The notes under the pieces were generated by a model that saw only the letters and a list, made by a program, of their open reading frames with translations, did not search any database and was not told where the DNA came from. Below are positions 1-10,200 of a DNA stretch of 64,000 nucleotides, in pieces. A program made the position numbers and the translations under genes. This stretch comes from Viridothelium virens (taxonomy: Eukaryota > Ascomycota > Dothideomycetes > Trypetheliales > Trypetheliaceae): NCBI GenBank assembly GCA_010094025.1, contig ML991860.1:1-64000 (forward strand), in the 5' to 3' direction. Each line of letters begins with the position of its first letter. Position 1 is the first letter of the stretch.

Positions 1-2
1 AA

Positions 3-450
3 TAGTACGCAGTGAAGCAGGAAATTAAGGATAAAAAAGTGGTGATACATCACATTAACACTAAAAAGCAGGTAGCGGATGGCTTCACAAAGGCTTTGGA
101 TAGGCAAGCCTTCAACTGTTTTGTGAAGCTACTAGGCATAGTAAATATCACAAAAAATACACCTCTTGATGTACAATAAGGCTATATTAATTAAGGGGGT
201 GTGATAATGTTCATAATGTTCTTCATGAAGTTAATCCAATCAACCTAGCCTACCGCGTAATCTCGCTATGCTCTACACGAGGGTCAATGCGCGAGATTCT
301 CAAACCTACTACATAGGTCCTCATTTTACTAGTTAATTAGGTTTTTTACTGTCCTCATTTTCGATGAGGTTTATATAGAGCCCTTATCTCAGGTTACACA
401 GAGAAATTAATCGGGTCCTTTTCTCCGGAAACGGTGTCTAGCATCGTCGC
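3..450 (+). mobile_element. Ty1/copia LTR retrotransposon fossil, 3' end only
   Basis: From base 3 the plus strand encodes the carboxy end of a copia-type RNase H domain, with the hallmark 'VADGFTKAL' near position 75-110, closing at about 179. A purine-rich tract (about 191-199) follows, then a TG-initiated sequence that should be the start of the 3' LTR, with a TATA-like 'tttatatag' near 369. I could not find the inverted terminal CA end by eye, so the right limit is a guess. The rest of the element (gag, integrase, reverse transcriptase) lies left of the window, so whether the whole copy is intact cannot be judged. Age is unknown without the second LTR. Confidence 0.75.
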
Positions 451-2107
451 CATTCATTCTCCAGAGTATCCTAGGTTTCCTACGTGGAGGGGCTCGAATC
501 AATAACAGCATTATTTCATCAACAACTGTCTATACAGTACGATGTAAGCCCGATGTCTGCCTCATGCACGCTTGAAGCGCCGCTGACAGCGCCTTGTCTA
601 GTGAGTGCGAGCTCCTCCCACGTTTCCACTCTTGACGCTTATGGTGAAATCGAGTATGTGATGCGATTACTCAAGTGGCAGCGAAACCAGTATGGCTCAC
701 TCTGTGACCAAGCCTTCAAATGGTCCCAATTCTCGACTGAGATAACCATCGTGGTCATAGAGGCGAGCTAGACACCGGCTCGAACCTCGAGGTCTCTTGA
801 CGGGTGCGGGATACGGTTGTTCTACCGTCTATGGATCCCGATGACGGGTGATACTTCACGAAGGGTCTGCTCAGTATGCGCGTTTGCCCCTTTCGGGACC
901 ATAAGTGCTACAGGTTCACGCGTTGCTGTATCAAATAGAAGGGACATAGCGGTACGAATGGCTGATGGGTCAAGAACGGCGATACTGATAAAGGTATCGT
1001 CCAGAACTTTTTAGCCTCGCGGCCTCAGCTACATGAATCTGCATCCTGTCATTGCGGTAAGTGCTACGTAGGTCTCTCTTCATCGCATACATTTTGCCTT
1101 GGTTTTGGAAGGGCTATCTTATACCAGCGGACAGAGAAGATCTAAGCAAGGTGATGTAGTTCCGTACGACATCCCAATAGTTTCTCCCTCAAGAAACGCC
1201 GATCACATTACTTTTCCATTTTTGTTTTGCTCTCTCCGCAAGAGGCTTTTACCTACACACCTTCCCCTTCTCTTCGCCGGCCTCTCTTTCCTCTTACTTG
1301 CAAACGCAGATCAAGCCTAGACTGCCTGTGCCTTTATTTTGAATCCGTCATTTCTGAGACTTCCTCTAAGTTTCGCTCCTCCACGGAGTGCTGTTTGGGG
1401 GTCTCGTGATGGAACAAAAGTAGTAATCTCAATTCATTGCTGTCTGATGTCCGAAGGAAGAAGAAGAAGCTAGCTAGGTGAACATGAAGGTGAAGTAGGG
1501 GGTGTGGGTGACGTGTATCCCTACCTCCTACCCTAACAAGTGCAAAAGAAAGCAGCAGACATCTTATTAATAAACGCGCGTAGGAGAGCTTCTTCGGCGA
1601 ATAGGAATCTTTTTGAACGAGAACAAGTCAGGAAAGAGCTCCAGCAAAAGACTAAAAACTGTGACATGTAGACCGTAGAGCTGTGGCAACAGTAGAGCGA
1701 CGAGATCTCCCAGGAATGACACACGAAGGACTTGATAGGTATTCAGGATCAACCAATGATGGTAGTTACCAAAGATGAAGGAAAAGACTGGCATAGTTCA
1801 TACCGTCAAGGTGATACTAGTATTCTAAAGGGCTACCGACGCAGGTTACTACACATTCTAGGCTGATACAAAGTCATCACTGTTGCATCTCATAATGAAG
1901 CACAGCCTGTCGATCTATTAGAAATATGGCTGGTGAAGGGAACCACTTGTGAGCGTTATCTTGTCTTTCACGGCAATTTTTTCATATTTGCACCCTTTGC
2001 TACTCCAATAGTCGCTGATCATGTTAGCAACTGGTATCAAGGACCGAGGAGAGAACTCATCATTATTGATATGTATGTTTTATGAACGTAGCAGCTCGTA
2101 TCTGCTT
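451..2107. other. Gene-poor stretch after the copia fossil
   Basis: No convincing gene was recognised in this 1.6 kb. Open frames are short and do not look like known proteins. A minus-strand coding-like segment at 822-1092 is listed separately. The sequence is not strongly AT-rich, so there is no obvious sign of heavy RIP mutation. A short GAA repeat lies near 1457-1470. Confidence 0.5.
822..1092 (-). pseudogene. Coding-like remnant, unknown protein
   Basis: On the minus strand two successive frames look like protein. The first starts at an ATG at 1090-1092 (MYAMKRDLRS...). The second continues from about 1005 to a stop at 822-824 and includes 'SIAVLDPSAIRTAMSLLF'. They are in different phases, with no intron between them that I can see. 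Amino-acid composition is protein-like, but I recognise no family. It may be a decayed host gene, part of an exon of an unannotated gene, or chance. Confidence 0.22.
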
Positions 2108-3013
2108 TCAAAGGAAATTTGGATCCTGGAGGTCATTTTCGGTCCATTTGATCCGAAGCCACATTGGAAAGAGACCTTTTCGGTGGCCCCACTCCTCATC
2201 CATGAAGCTGCTAAGGTCATGAATTAATTCGGAGCGATCCACATTGTCGTAAGAAGTCTTGACTGGCCTCTCCAGACTGTTATCAAATGGATCCAATCCC
2301 CAATTTTCCGACTCCCTCTGAGCACAAATGCACCTTAAAGGTATGATTTGAATACTTCGGAATTTTGCTATAAGATCAGGTCTGCACGTCAGGGTCTCCA
2401 CAGTTGTGGCGAAAGCTGGGAGGTATGCAAAATTCCGCATGACAGTACAAGGGCGATCATCGCAGTTGTCGCAACTTTGGGTCCAAAAAGGGTCACCAAA
2501 AGATATTGCTCCTGTACTGGGCCTGGGTTCGTCTCGAAATCGAATTTTAAGTGATGGTAATTTCGAGAACGTCTCCATAATTGTGACTACCTTGGCCAAT
2601 TGCTTTTCAAGTCCAGTTATATGACACCGATTTACCCCCTGGCGGCGATAACTGGTCGGATCCAGATCATCCACATTGTAATCCATATACAACTCAATGG
2701 ACTTGGCCCTATCTAACCTGAGGCATGCCAGGTGACCCAAATCGAGGCGGGGTTCAGGATAGTTAACCACAAAAGTCGGCTGAATTACGATCCGAAAGCC
2801 ATACTTACGGGTGATGACTTGATAAAGTTCCTCTCGTACCTGCATGTTTGTCAGTGCCATATTGCGGATGTGCTGTTCTTCAGGAAAGGGAAAGGGGTTG
2901 GCCACAGTGATAAATCCATCTGCAGGTAAGGCGTGCTCGTATATCATTTCCCGCAATTCAAAGGGAAGGGAAAAAAACCCTATCATTGTGAGTGACAGTG
3001 AATCAGAGATCAT
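2108..3013 (-). CDS. F-box-like hypothetical protein
   Basis: This is a single 301-residue frame. Residues 14-28 (FFSLPFELREMIYEH) match the short F-box/2EXR-like start found in many fungal proteins of unknown role, where 'LPxExRxxIY' is followed by a leucine-rich or unstructured body. The rest has no motif I recognise; two Cys-rich spots (around SCDNCDDRPC) may be structural. Known family members are thought to act as substrate receptors of SCF ubiquitin ligases, but that role is inferred here only from the N-terminus. A second in-frame ATG ten codons in is an alternative start. A TATA-like box lies about 50 bases upstream. The gene appears intronless. Confidence 0.72.
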   Translation of the reverse strand: MISDSLSLTMIGFFSLPFELREMIYEHALPADGFITVANPFPFPEEQHIRNMALTNMQVREELYQVITRKYGFRIVIQPTFVVNYPEPRLDLGHLACLRLDRAKSIELYMDYNVDDLDPTSYRRQGVNRCHITGLEKQLAKVVTIMETFSKLPSLKIRFRDEPRPSTGAISFGDPFWTQSCDNCDDRPCTVMRNFAYLPAFATTVETLTCRPDLIAKFRSIQIIPLRCICAQRESENWGLDPFDNSLERPVKTSYDNVDRSELIHDLSSFMDEEWGHRKGLFPMWLRIKWTENDLQDPNFL

Positions 3014-3060
3014 ATGAGTGTATGTCAGACAAGTGAGGAGTCTTCGAAATATAAGTTGTA

Positions 3061-3070
3061 CTTATATACT
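3061..3070 (-). promoter_or_regulatory. TATA-like box of the F-box-like gene
   Basis: Read on the minus strand this is AGTATATAAG, ending about 48 bases before the ATG at 3013. The position and sequence fit a fungal TATA box with a short leader. It is a sequence match only. Confidence 0.4.
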
Positions 3071-3617
3071 AAAAGGTGAACACTTCCTAAGAATGAAGCC
3101 AACCAAATTAGCTTCAGGAATTCGGAAGGTTAAAGACAAAGATGCTTGTCTTGTTCGCTAAATAACGCTAAGACGATTTCTTTGGCTGGCTGAAAGAACT
3201 TTGTACTCGGTTCTGACGTTGTTTTAGACAAAAGTTAGAAATGTGGGTTTGAGCTGGCTTTAAGCTGTCATTCTCCGAGAAACAATTCGCTTGTCAAATG
3301 CCGGGGCTTGAAATGGAAGGTCACGACCGTAAAAGCAAAAACCGAGGGTGTTGAACAACACCATTGTAAGTGAAAGGTCCCTTTGTTTAATCTTCACAGG
3401 TGCCCTTTTCTTTTGAAAGTTCTGCCCAGCTTGCGCTGAACTTAAGAACTAAAGATTGCGCAAAAGGCGAACAGAGCATTTGATTTTCCTAAACCTGCCT
3501 CAAGTCTTTCCCTTCGAGTCGCCAAAGTCGAGCGGCTCTTGAAAGAAGTTAAAAGTGATACGGTGACCACAACCACTGCGAAGAGGAGATTTCAGGGCGC
3601 TACCGACCACCATAGTC
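3071..3617. other. Divergent intergenic region
   Basis: This holds the upstream regions of the F-box-like gene (minus) and of the hypothetical gene starting at 3618 (plus). I see no gene and no strong repeat in it. Confidence 0.5.
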
Positions 3618-4442
3618 ATGTCTGGTAAAGTACCCTCGGATTGCGGTGCTTCACTATGGGATCCTGGGTACCGAAACAGAATTTGTGCGATCACCAGTGA
3701 GAATCTTCGCGATATTGAAGAGCTCCATGAGAGCCTTCCACGCTTTCTCTATGTCGGGACACGGGGTAATTACGATTATGCCATCGTCAAAATGGAAGGC
3801 CACCGGAAATTACGGAGCGATGCCGATTATCAGAATTTTATACCTCCGCCAAAGCTTGTGGACAGAACAGCATGCGTTATCGACTGCATGTCACTTCACC
3901 GCAAAGAACTGCATCGTCCACTTCCCACAACATCCTCAGCCAGCGCTAATATTTTCGCAATAGGCTCTCCATCAGCTTCCCCGTACCCGGAGCCCGCAAT
4001 CTGGCCCAAAACTTGCAGGATCATGGACTGTCTTTTTGATTTGGGGAAACTATATGCAAAGCATATACATGACGACCCTGATGAGATATCTAAGAGCTGG
4101 TTCGAGACGGACTTTGGCGTCGTGAGCGTTACCGGACCACCTTCTAAAGTCGGCCTCTGGCTTCTTGCCGACCCGCTAAAAACCGAGATGAAACGCGACC
4201 CTGAGGTTAATGGTCTTCACGGTGGTCTGTGTTTGAGAGATTGGCCTAACAATGTTATTGATACTGGTCCGGTAATTTTTCCGTTCATGCGCATAAGTCG
4301 GTTTGGCCAACTAATACCAGGTTCGTGCGACAAGTTTGCATACGCTCGTATCAAAGACAGTGGGCCTGAAAATTTGTTTGCTTATGAGTTTGCTGATCAA
4401 AGTCTGTTTATATTGTCACCAGATGTTTCTTTGCCTGAATAA
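3618..4442 (+). CDS. Hypothetical protein, 274 aa
   Basis: An uninterrupted frame of 274 residues begins at ATG 3618. Codon use and composition look genuine, but I recognise no domain. There is no signal peptide or membrane segment. The protein has several Cys and Trp residues and looks like a soluble globular protein. It lies 148 bases upstream of another orphan gene on the same strand; both are flanked by gene-poor DNA and may be lineage-specific. Small introns inside the frame cannot be excluded but are not needed. Confidence 0.55.
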   Translation: MSGKVPSDCGASLWDPGYRNRICAITSENLRDIEELHESLPRFLYVGTRGNYDYAIVKMEGHRKLRSDADYQNFIPPPKLVDRTACVIDCMSLHRKELHRPLPTTSSASANIFAIGSPSASPYPEPAIWPKTCRIMDCLFDLGKLYAKHIHDDPDEISKSWFETDFGVVSVTGPPSKVGLWLLADPLKTEMKRDPEVNGLHGGLCLRDWPNNVIDTGPVIFPFMRISRFGQLIPGSCDKFAYARIKDSGPENLFAYEFADQSLFILSPDVSLPE

Positions 4443-4590
4443 AGAAAAAGCGACGTACATGGATAAACAAATACTAGTAGTCTGTACTTCGGTTAGTAGG
4501 TCTATGGATAGCATGGCCTAATATATAACTACACAGATACATAGAGTGCGGTGGAGTTAAAATGTAGGGCTAAAGTCAACTTATTGTGCA

Positions 4591-6034
4591 ATGATGACAT
4601 CCTCAGCTCCTTGCTGGGTCAAAGAGAACAGTTGGAGTTATCCCACATTGCATGTCATCAATGTCGATGAAAGCGTAGGCGAAGAACGCAGCCACCTCGA
4701 ATGGATTACTACTCACTCTCTGGGTCCTATGGACCGCGACAAGAAGCTTCTAAAAGTGCTTAACGACATGAAAGATTGCCTCAGTCATTTGCTTGAAAAC
4801 ATAAAGGATGTTGCCTGGATCGTAGAAAACACACCTCCACAACTGGGTAGAAGTGGAACAGAAGCTCATCCCGTAACCCGGCTCCTCTATGTCTTCTCTT
4901 CTGTCGTACGCCAATATGTCGATTTTTTTGCCAAATTCATTCAATGGGTCCGTGACACTTATGCACAGTCAGAAGTACTGACTGGTCCAGTGGAGCAAAG
5001 CATGTCCCGTGTTGATGATATCAAATGTCGTATCAAGAATCTCGAAATCCTTAATGGGGAATTCTTATCAGGTCAGTGCTCTTTCAACAGAAGGACGTCA
5101 CGCGATGGGTGTTTTTGAACCCGTCTGTCAATGAAACAATGTCAACTGACGAATGGGATCAGAGACCTCCCTCCCCGATCTAAGAGGCAAATGGGTTTGC
5201 CTAACACCCCAAGAGATTACAATACTATTCATACGAGTATACTTCGATGAGAAGAGGCACAAGACGCAGGACACGGGTAAATCGAAGATTGGTGATGACT
5301 GTGGGGGAACGGGAGGGCGCATTGACGAAGAAAAGGACGAGGGCAAAGAGAAGGGAGATTGTGGAGATGAGGAAGAGCACAAGAAGCTTGAAGCAACGAA
5401 AAGCACTTTGAAAGATTTCTTGGATTTTCTTCTGCAAAGACCGTGGGCAACGAGACGCAATTACGAGGCAACCTCAAAGCCGTGCCCACTTGTGCCCGCT
5501 GTCGTGTGTTTCGACGAGACACGTAAAAGGCTAGGGATATCGAAACCAACCTGGCCAACGAGCATTTTCCATGAGCATCCCTGGATGAAATTTGTTGTGA
5601 AATCGAGAGATGCCCGGGTGGATTATGACGATGTTCAGCATCAATTCCGGGAGGCACAAAGAGCCCTAAATGATATTGCAGGTGTCGAAGGTGATGAAAA
5701 AATTCAAGCAGAAGCGAGCGACTGGATTCGGCACCGTTCAGACTTCCGAGCCAAGAGTGGGCAACTGCTGGCAGCGTGTAACGAACATGTTTGGCAAGCA
5801 ATTGATGCCGGTTTCAGACAGGAACAGCAGTGTGGTCGTTGTCGATGCTACTATAGCGGTGTGGACGTTGTCTATCCCAACGATGATATCAAGTGTCCGA
5901 AAGATACCAAAACAAAAGAGCAAGCAGACCATGCAGGACAAGCAGGACAGGTAAGACGACAGGTAAGGCCTTTAGGACCATGTGCGGAAAGCTGCCTTTA
6001 TGCCGAGGAGATTCTGGCGTCACGGGCTCGATGA
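4591..6034 (+). CDS. Hypothetical two-exon protein, about 451 aa
   Basis: Two open frames join through a clean intron at 5072-5162 (91 nt). The donor follows 'tta tca g', a CTGAC branch site lies at about 5145-5149 and the acceptor is '..gatcag'. Phase is kept: codon gag is built across the junction, giving '..EFLS|ETSLPDLRGKW..'. The N-terminal half (residues 50-160) is predicted helical (LLKVLNDMKDCLSHLLENI). A very acidic, Lys/Glu/Gly-rich linker follows, then a globular part with CGRCRCYY and a later CPKD, which could bind a metal. I recognise no family. The helical N-terminus is loosely like the lead domains of fungal NLR-type proteins, but no NACHT or repeat domain follows, so I do not claim this. 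Confidence 0.55.
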
Positions 6035-7249
6035 GCCTAGTAAGAGTTCCTGTCTCCTAAGTATCAAGTCTTCGGCGTGATCGTATTGCTGAAGCTAGAG
6101 GCAGACTGTAAACGACTTGCAGATTTCGCTCAGTTTGGGTCGATCGGCAGTACGATACACTCAGCAGACCGATGCGGCCGAGGAGAACGGGCGGGCAAGA
6201 CGTATTGAAAGCGAAGCTGGCGATAATATAGGCTAGTCTCGGGGTAGCAATTGTTCGGATTGATTGCCAGTCAGGCGAAGGTGAAGGTGTTTTTCTTAGG
6301 TCCTTTGGTTCGATTAGCATGGACCAGGCCCTGGTTTCCGCCAGCCCAGTGCCACATACCTACTCTAGTGCAGCGATCGGACACATAGCTGCATACCTAG
6401 AATGATGAATGCATTATATCCGTATCTGGCTATGTAAGCTTGATACATGCCGATTTAGGCTCGATGATCGCTACGTTGGGTCTGTGTTATAACCTTTCTC
6501 TCCCTGCTAAGTCTTTTACTTCTCCGTAAGTCACGTGATACCGAGGGTGCCGACTAGGCCCAATTGAACCGGTGCTAGACCTAATTCAGCAGATAATTGA
6601 GCCTAGATAATCAGCTAAATATGGATATTATATAGATAATTATATCATTTAATCCTGCCTGATCCAGTATGTTCTGTATATAGGTACCTATATGGAATAC
6701 TCTATTCCTTTAAGGCACATGGAGATGGGAAAAAGATTCCGATACCGCCGACACCTTTCTAACCTTCGCAAATAGAATGTTTTATTTATGTCACAGATGA
6801 GCAAGGCCTAGACAAAACTACCTAGGTACGTGCTGAGCATGGCTAAATAAGCGCGTCGATACCATGAAGCAAAAACGGGACAACGGCTTCGGTGACCTCT
6901 GTTGCCGATACACGATTTCAAAGATACGTTGATGAAGGGCTTTGAACAGTACGTGCATTGAATTTTATCAATCTCATTCGAGGAAACCTCAGCAAGCTAG
7001 ACTCTCCTCCCAAAGAGTCCAACGAGCGACCAAAATTCCACTATTACAAGCGAGAGAGTCTATCTCTAGAAACACAAACGCGTACACACCCTCAAAGCTG
7101 AGATCTCAACCTGTAATCCACCTATCCAAAACAGCAGGTGGCCGTGGCCATGAAAGACAGGCAAGCAAGCATCGCAGCCCTTCAACTCCCAATTCTGCAA
7201 TTTTCCCGGCGAACCGACGCGGCTCCTTCGAGCTGTGCTGTCAACCTTT
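6035..7249. other. Intergenic region, no gene seen
   Basis: This is 1.2 kb between the orphan gene and the 3' end of ACC1. It contains an AT-rich, partly palindromic stretch around 6575-6660 (repeated ATAATTATAT-type sequence) and a CACGTG E-box at about 6532. I found no credible coding frame. Confidence 0.5.
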
Positions 7250-10200
7250 CTAAGCCTTGCTCAGATACTTCAAAACACTCTCCTTTTCCTCCACTGGCAG
7301 CATCCCCAGCATCTGTGCCACCCCCTTCAGACCCCCTTCCTTACTACTCCTCAATAGCGCCGCAACATCATACGCGACCGCATCCGTCTTCATAGCCTCC
7401 ACCTTCGCATGGATTTCCTTGCGATTCTCCTCGTACCATACCGCGACCTTCGCATCATCCTGATCAAAGCCCGGGATGCCGGACCACGCCTTCAGCGTCT
7501 CGAGGTGGGCCTCGCGATCCGCGAGCTCCTTCGACGCCGCCGCATGCATACGTTTCAGGATATACTCCTCATTGAGGCGTCGCCTCAAGCGCCAATAGAA
7601 GAAGCGCCGCGCGTTCTGCCAGCGCAAGGGGCGACGAATCGTGCCCTTCGCCTCCATGCGACCCGCGCGGTCGTGGAGGTCGGCAAACTGCAGCGAGATC
7701 TGGCTGTACACCGGCAGCAGCAGCGTCTCGCGCTCCGTCATCTTGGCCTTGACCTCGGACATCTGCTCGGCCGAGAGCGTCTTGGATTCCAGCTGGCGCC
7801 GGAGGTCGCCGTAGATGGGGTCGAGCCGCGCCATGGTTTCGAGCTGTCGGTCTTTGCGGAATTTGATGCCGACGATGCCTTCGGGTTCGAGCACGCCACC
7901 GCGGCCGTCTTCGTCGGCGTACATTTCCATGTATTGCGCGTTGATGGTGGGGTCGACGACGACCTAGTGGAAGGAGAGTTAGTAAAGCGGATTGGAGGGT
8001 AAGGGGGTAGGGAATAAAGTGTGGAACTTACCCATGATCCTCCTCGGAGCTCACCAAATGGTGGGATGTACACGAAGATAGGTTGCTCGTACTTGACGAG
8101 GGCGTCAACGATGTAGCTTCCGTACTTGAGCACTTCGTTGTACATGTCACGCTGACCACCCGAGAAACCACGCCAGTTGGCAAGAATCATCAATGGTAGC
8201 TGCTCGCCATTGTTGAAGTCACGAATGGCTTGGGCAGTCTTGAAGGCGGAGTTGGGATACCACACACCACCGGCTTCGGACGTGACTTGCTCAATGGAGT
8301 CAGGATTGGCAGGGTCGGCAGGCATGACGTTCTCAACCGATCGAGTCTCAACACCAATCACACCGACGGGAATGCCACCAAGGCGAGCGCGACCGATGAC
8401 AACAGTTCGAGCCCAGCCACCAAGCGCCTCCTCGAAGGAACCACGGTCGAAGAGACCTGACAGGAAACCCTCGTCGCTCTCCTGACCAGCGATGAGCCAT
8501 CTCACGTCGTAGCTCTGCTTCTGGGGCGGATAGTAGGTCACGTCTCTATCCCAGTTGTCGGAGCTGGGTGAGATCGGTACCGGGTTATTCTTCTTATCAG
8601 GTACGAAGCTCATCCATCGCACAATCTTTGATACACCCTCAAAGTCATCGTTGGCTGTCATGTGCGAGACGCCGTTCTTATACATGATCTGGGTGCCACC
8701 GAGCTGCAAGTTCGAAGTGTAGACTTCGCGACCGAGCAGCTTATTGATAGCAGGAGCACCAGTCAGGATGATCGGCTGGCCTTCGATTTGAATGGCACGC
8801 TGGCCGAGGCGAACAAGATAGGCACCAATACCAACGGATCGGCAGGTGACGAGGGTGATGGTAAAGATGTCGTCGTACGCTCGGCTCGTCTCACCAGCGA
8901 TCAACCCGGATCCGCGCAGGCACTCGACACCGAGGCCATCTTCAGCGCCGACAATTGTTGTGATTCTGTGGCGGACCTCCCCATTCTCGGTGATCTTCTC
9001 GGTAATCACATCACGGCGCTTGCCATCGTTGAATCGCTTCTTCTTCTCCTCGGTAAGGTAGAGGTACTTGAAGCCCTTCTCTGGTCGGCTTGGATCATTC
9101 CAAGCGACACTGAAGTGCGGAATGAGTTCTTCGGCCAGACCAATGCGTGCACCAGAGTTGGCGGATAGGTAGATTCGAGGGATCCCAAGACGTCGAGCGA
9201 GTTCGGAACATTTATGGAAAAACTTATCTTCCAGTGGACCGAATGACCCGATCTTAAAGGTAACATCGTTGGCAATGATAATGAAGCGTCGGCCTCGAGG
9301 ATATTCAGGAGTCTTGGCAGTTACAAGCCAACCAACCATACCAATGGTGTTGGTACCAGGCTCGCGAGCAACTTCAGCGAGGTTATCGGAATCATCAAGC
9401 AAAAGCTCACTGTATTCGATACATTCGCCCTTGACTGGTTGCTTATCCTTGAGATGGGGGTGCTTGGATACGGCTACGGTCCAGCTGTTCTCCACGGCTT
9501 GTCTGAAAAGCTCCGGGAAGTCATACACGTACTGAGTGCCCATGATGTGTGCCTTGTACCGTTTAGGCTGAAGGGCACCCTTTGTTTCGTAAGGTGTAGA
9601 CACAGGACGCATATGCATGGAACCGATCTTCGAGGTGCCTCCCACGCTGTGGAATACCCAGTCACCCTTCTCAGATTTGCGCTCAGCATACATGTCGACC
9701 TGGATGATGAATCCTGAGGTGTTGGTGATAATCACGCGAAGAGGGGAAGGCACCCCAGTGTTAGGATCAGTACAGACGATACGGATCTCGGCGCCAGTAA
9801 CGCGGAGCCTCCAGGCACGGCGACCGAAACGCTCAAGGAAGCCCTCGAGGGCCCGTTCCACTTCCTGAGGGCTGAGAGCGAACACATGGGAGAAGTTGAT
9901 AAAGATATGGTTCATGTCAGAGTTGTTGTGACCAAGAATCTCCAAAGCATCAAGGATATCATTAAGAAGTCTATCAGCCTCAGAGATGACGTACTCAGCA
10001 GTAGGAATCTCATCTCGGACACGACCGGGTCGGACGACAGCACGGGTGAAGTAACGCTTGTCATTTTCGGCACCCTTCCCTACAGCTTCGTAGACGTGAA
10101 TGTTGCGGTTCTCAGTGAAGACTGGCTTGATGTTGAACTTTGAAAGTCGGCTCAATTCATGCTGGAAGGCTAAGGCAGGCTCAATATGACGAATACTGGA

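Noticed and set aside
6057-6320. 87-residue minus-strand frame after the orphan gene
   Set aside because: Composition is not protein-like and it has no family similarity or promoter-like context.
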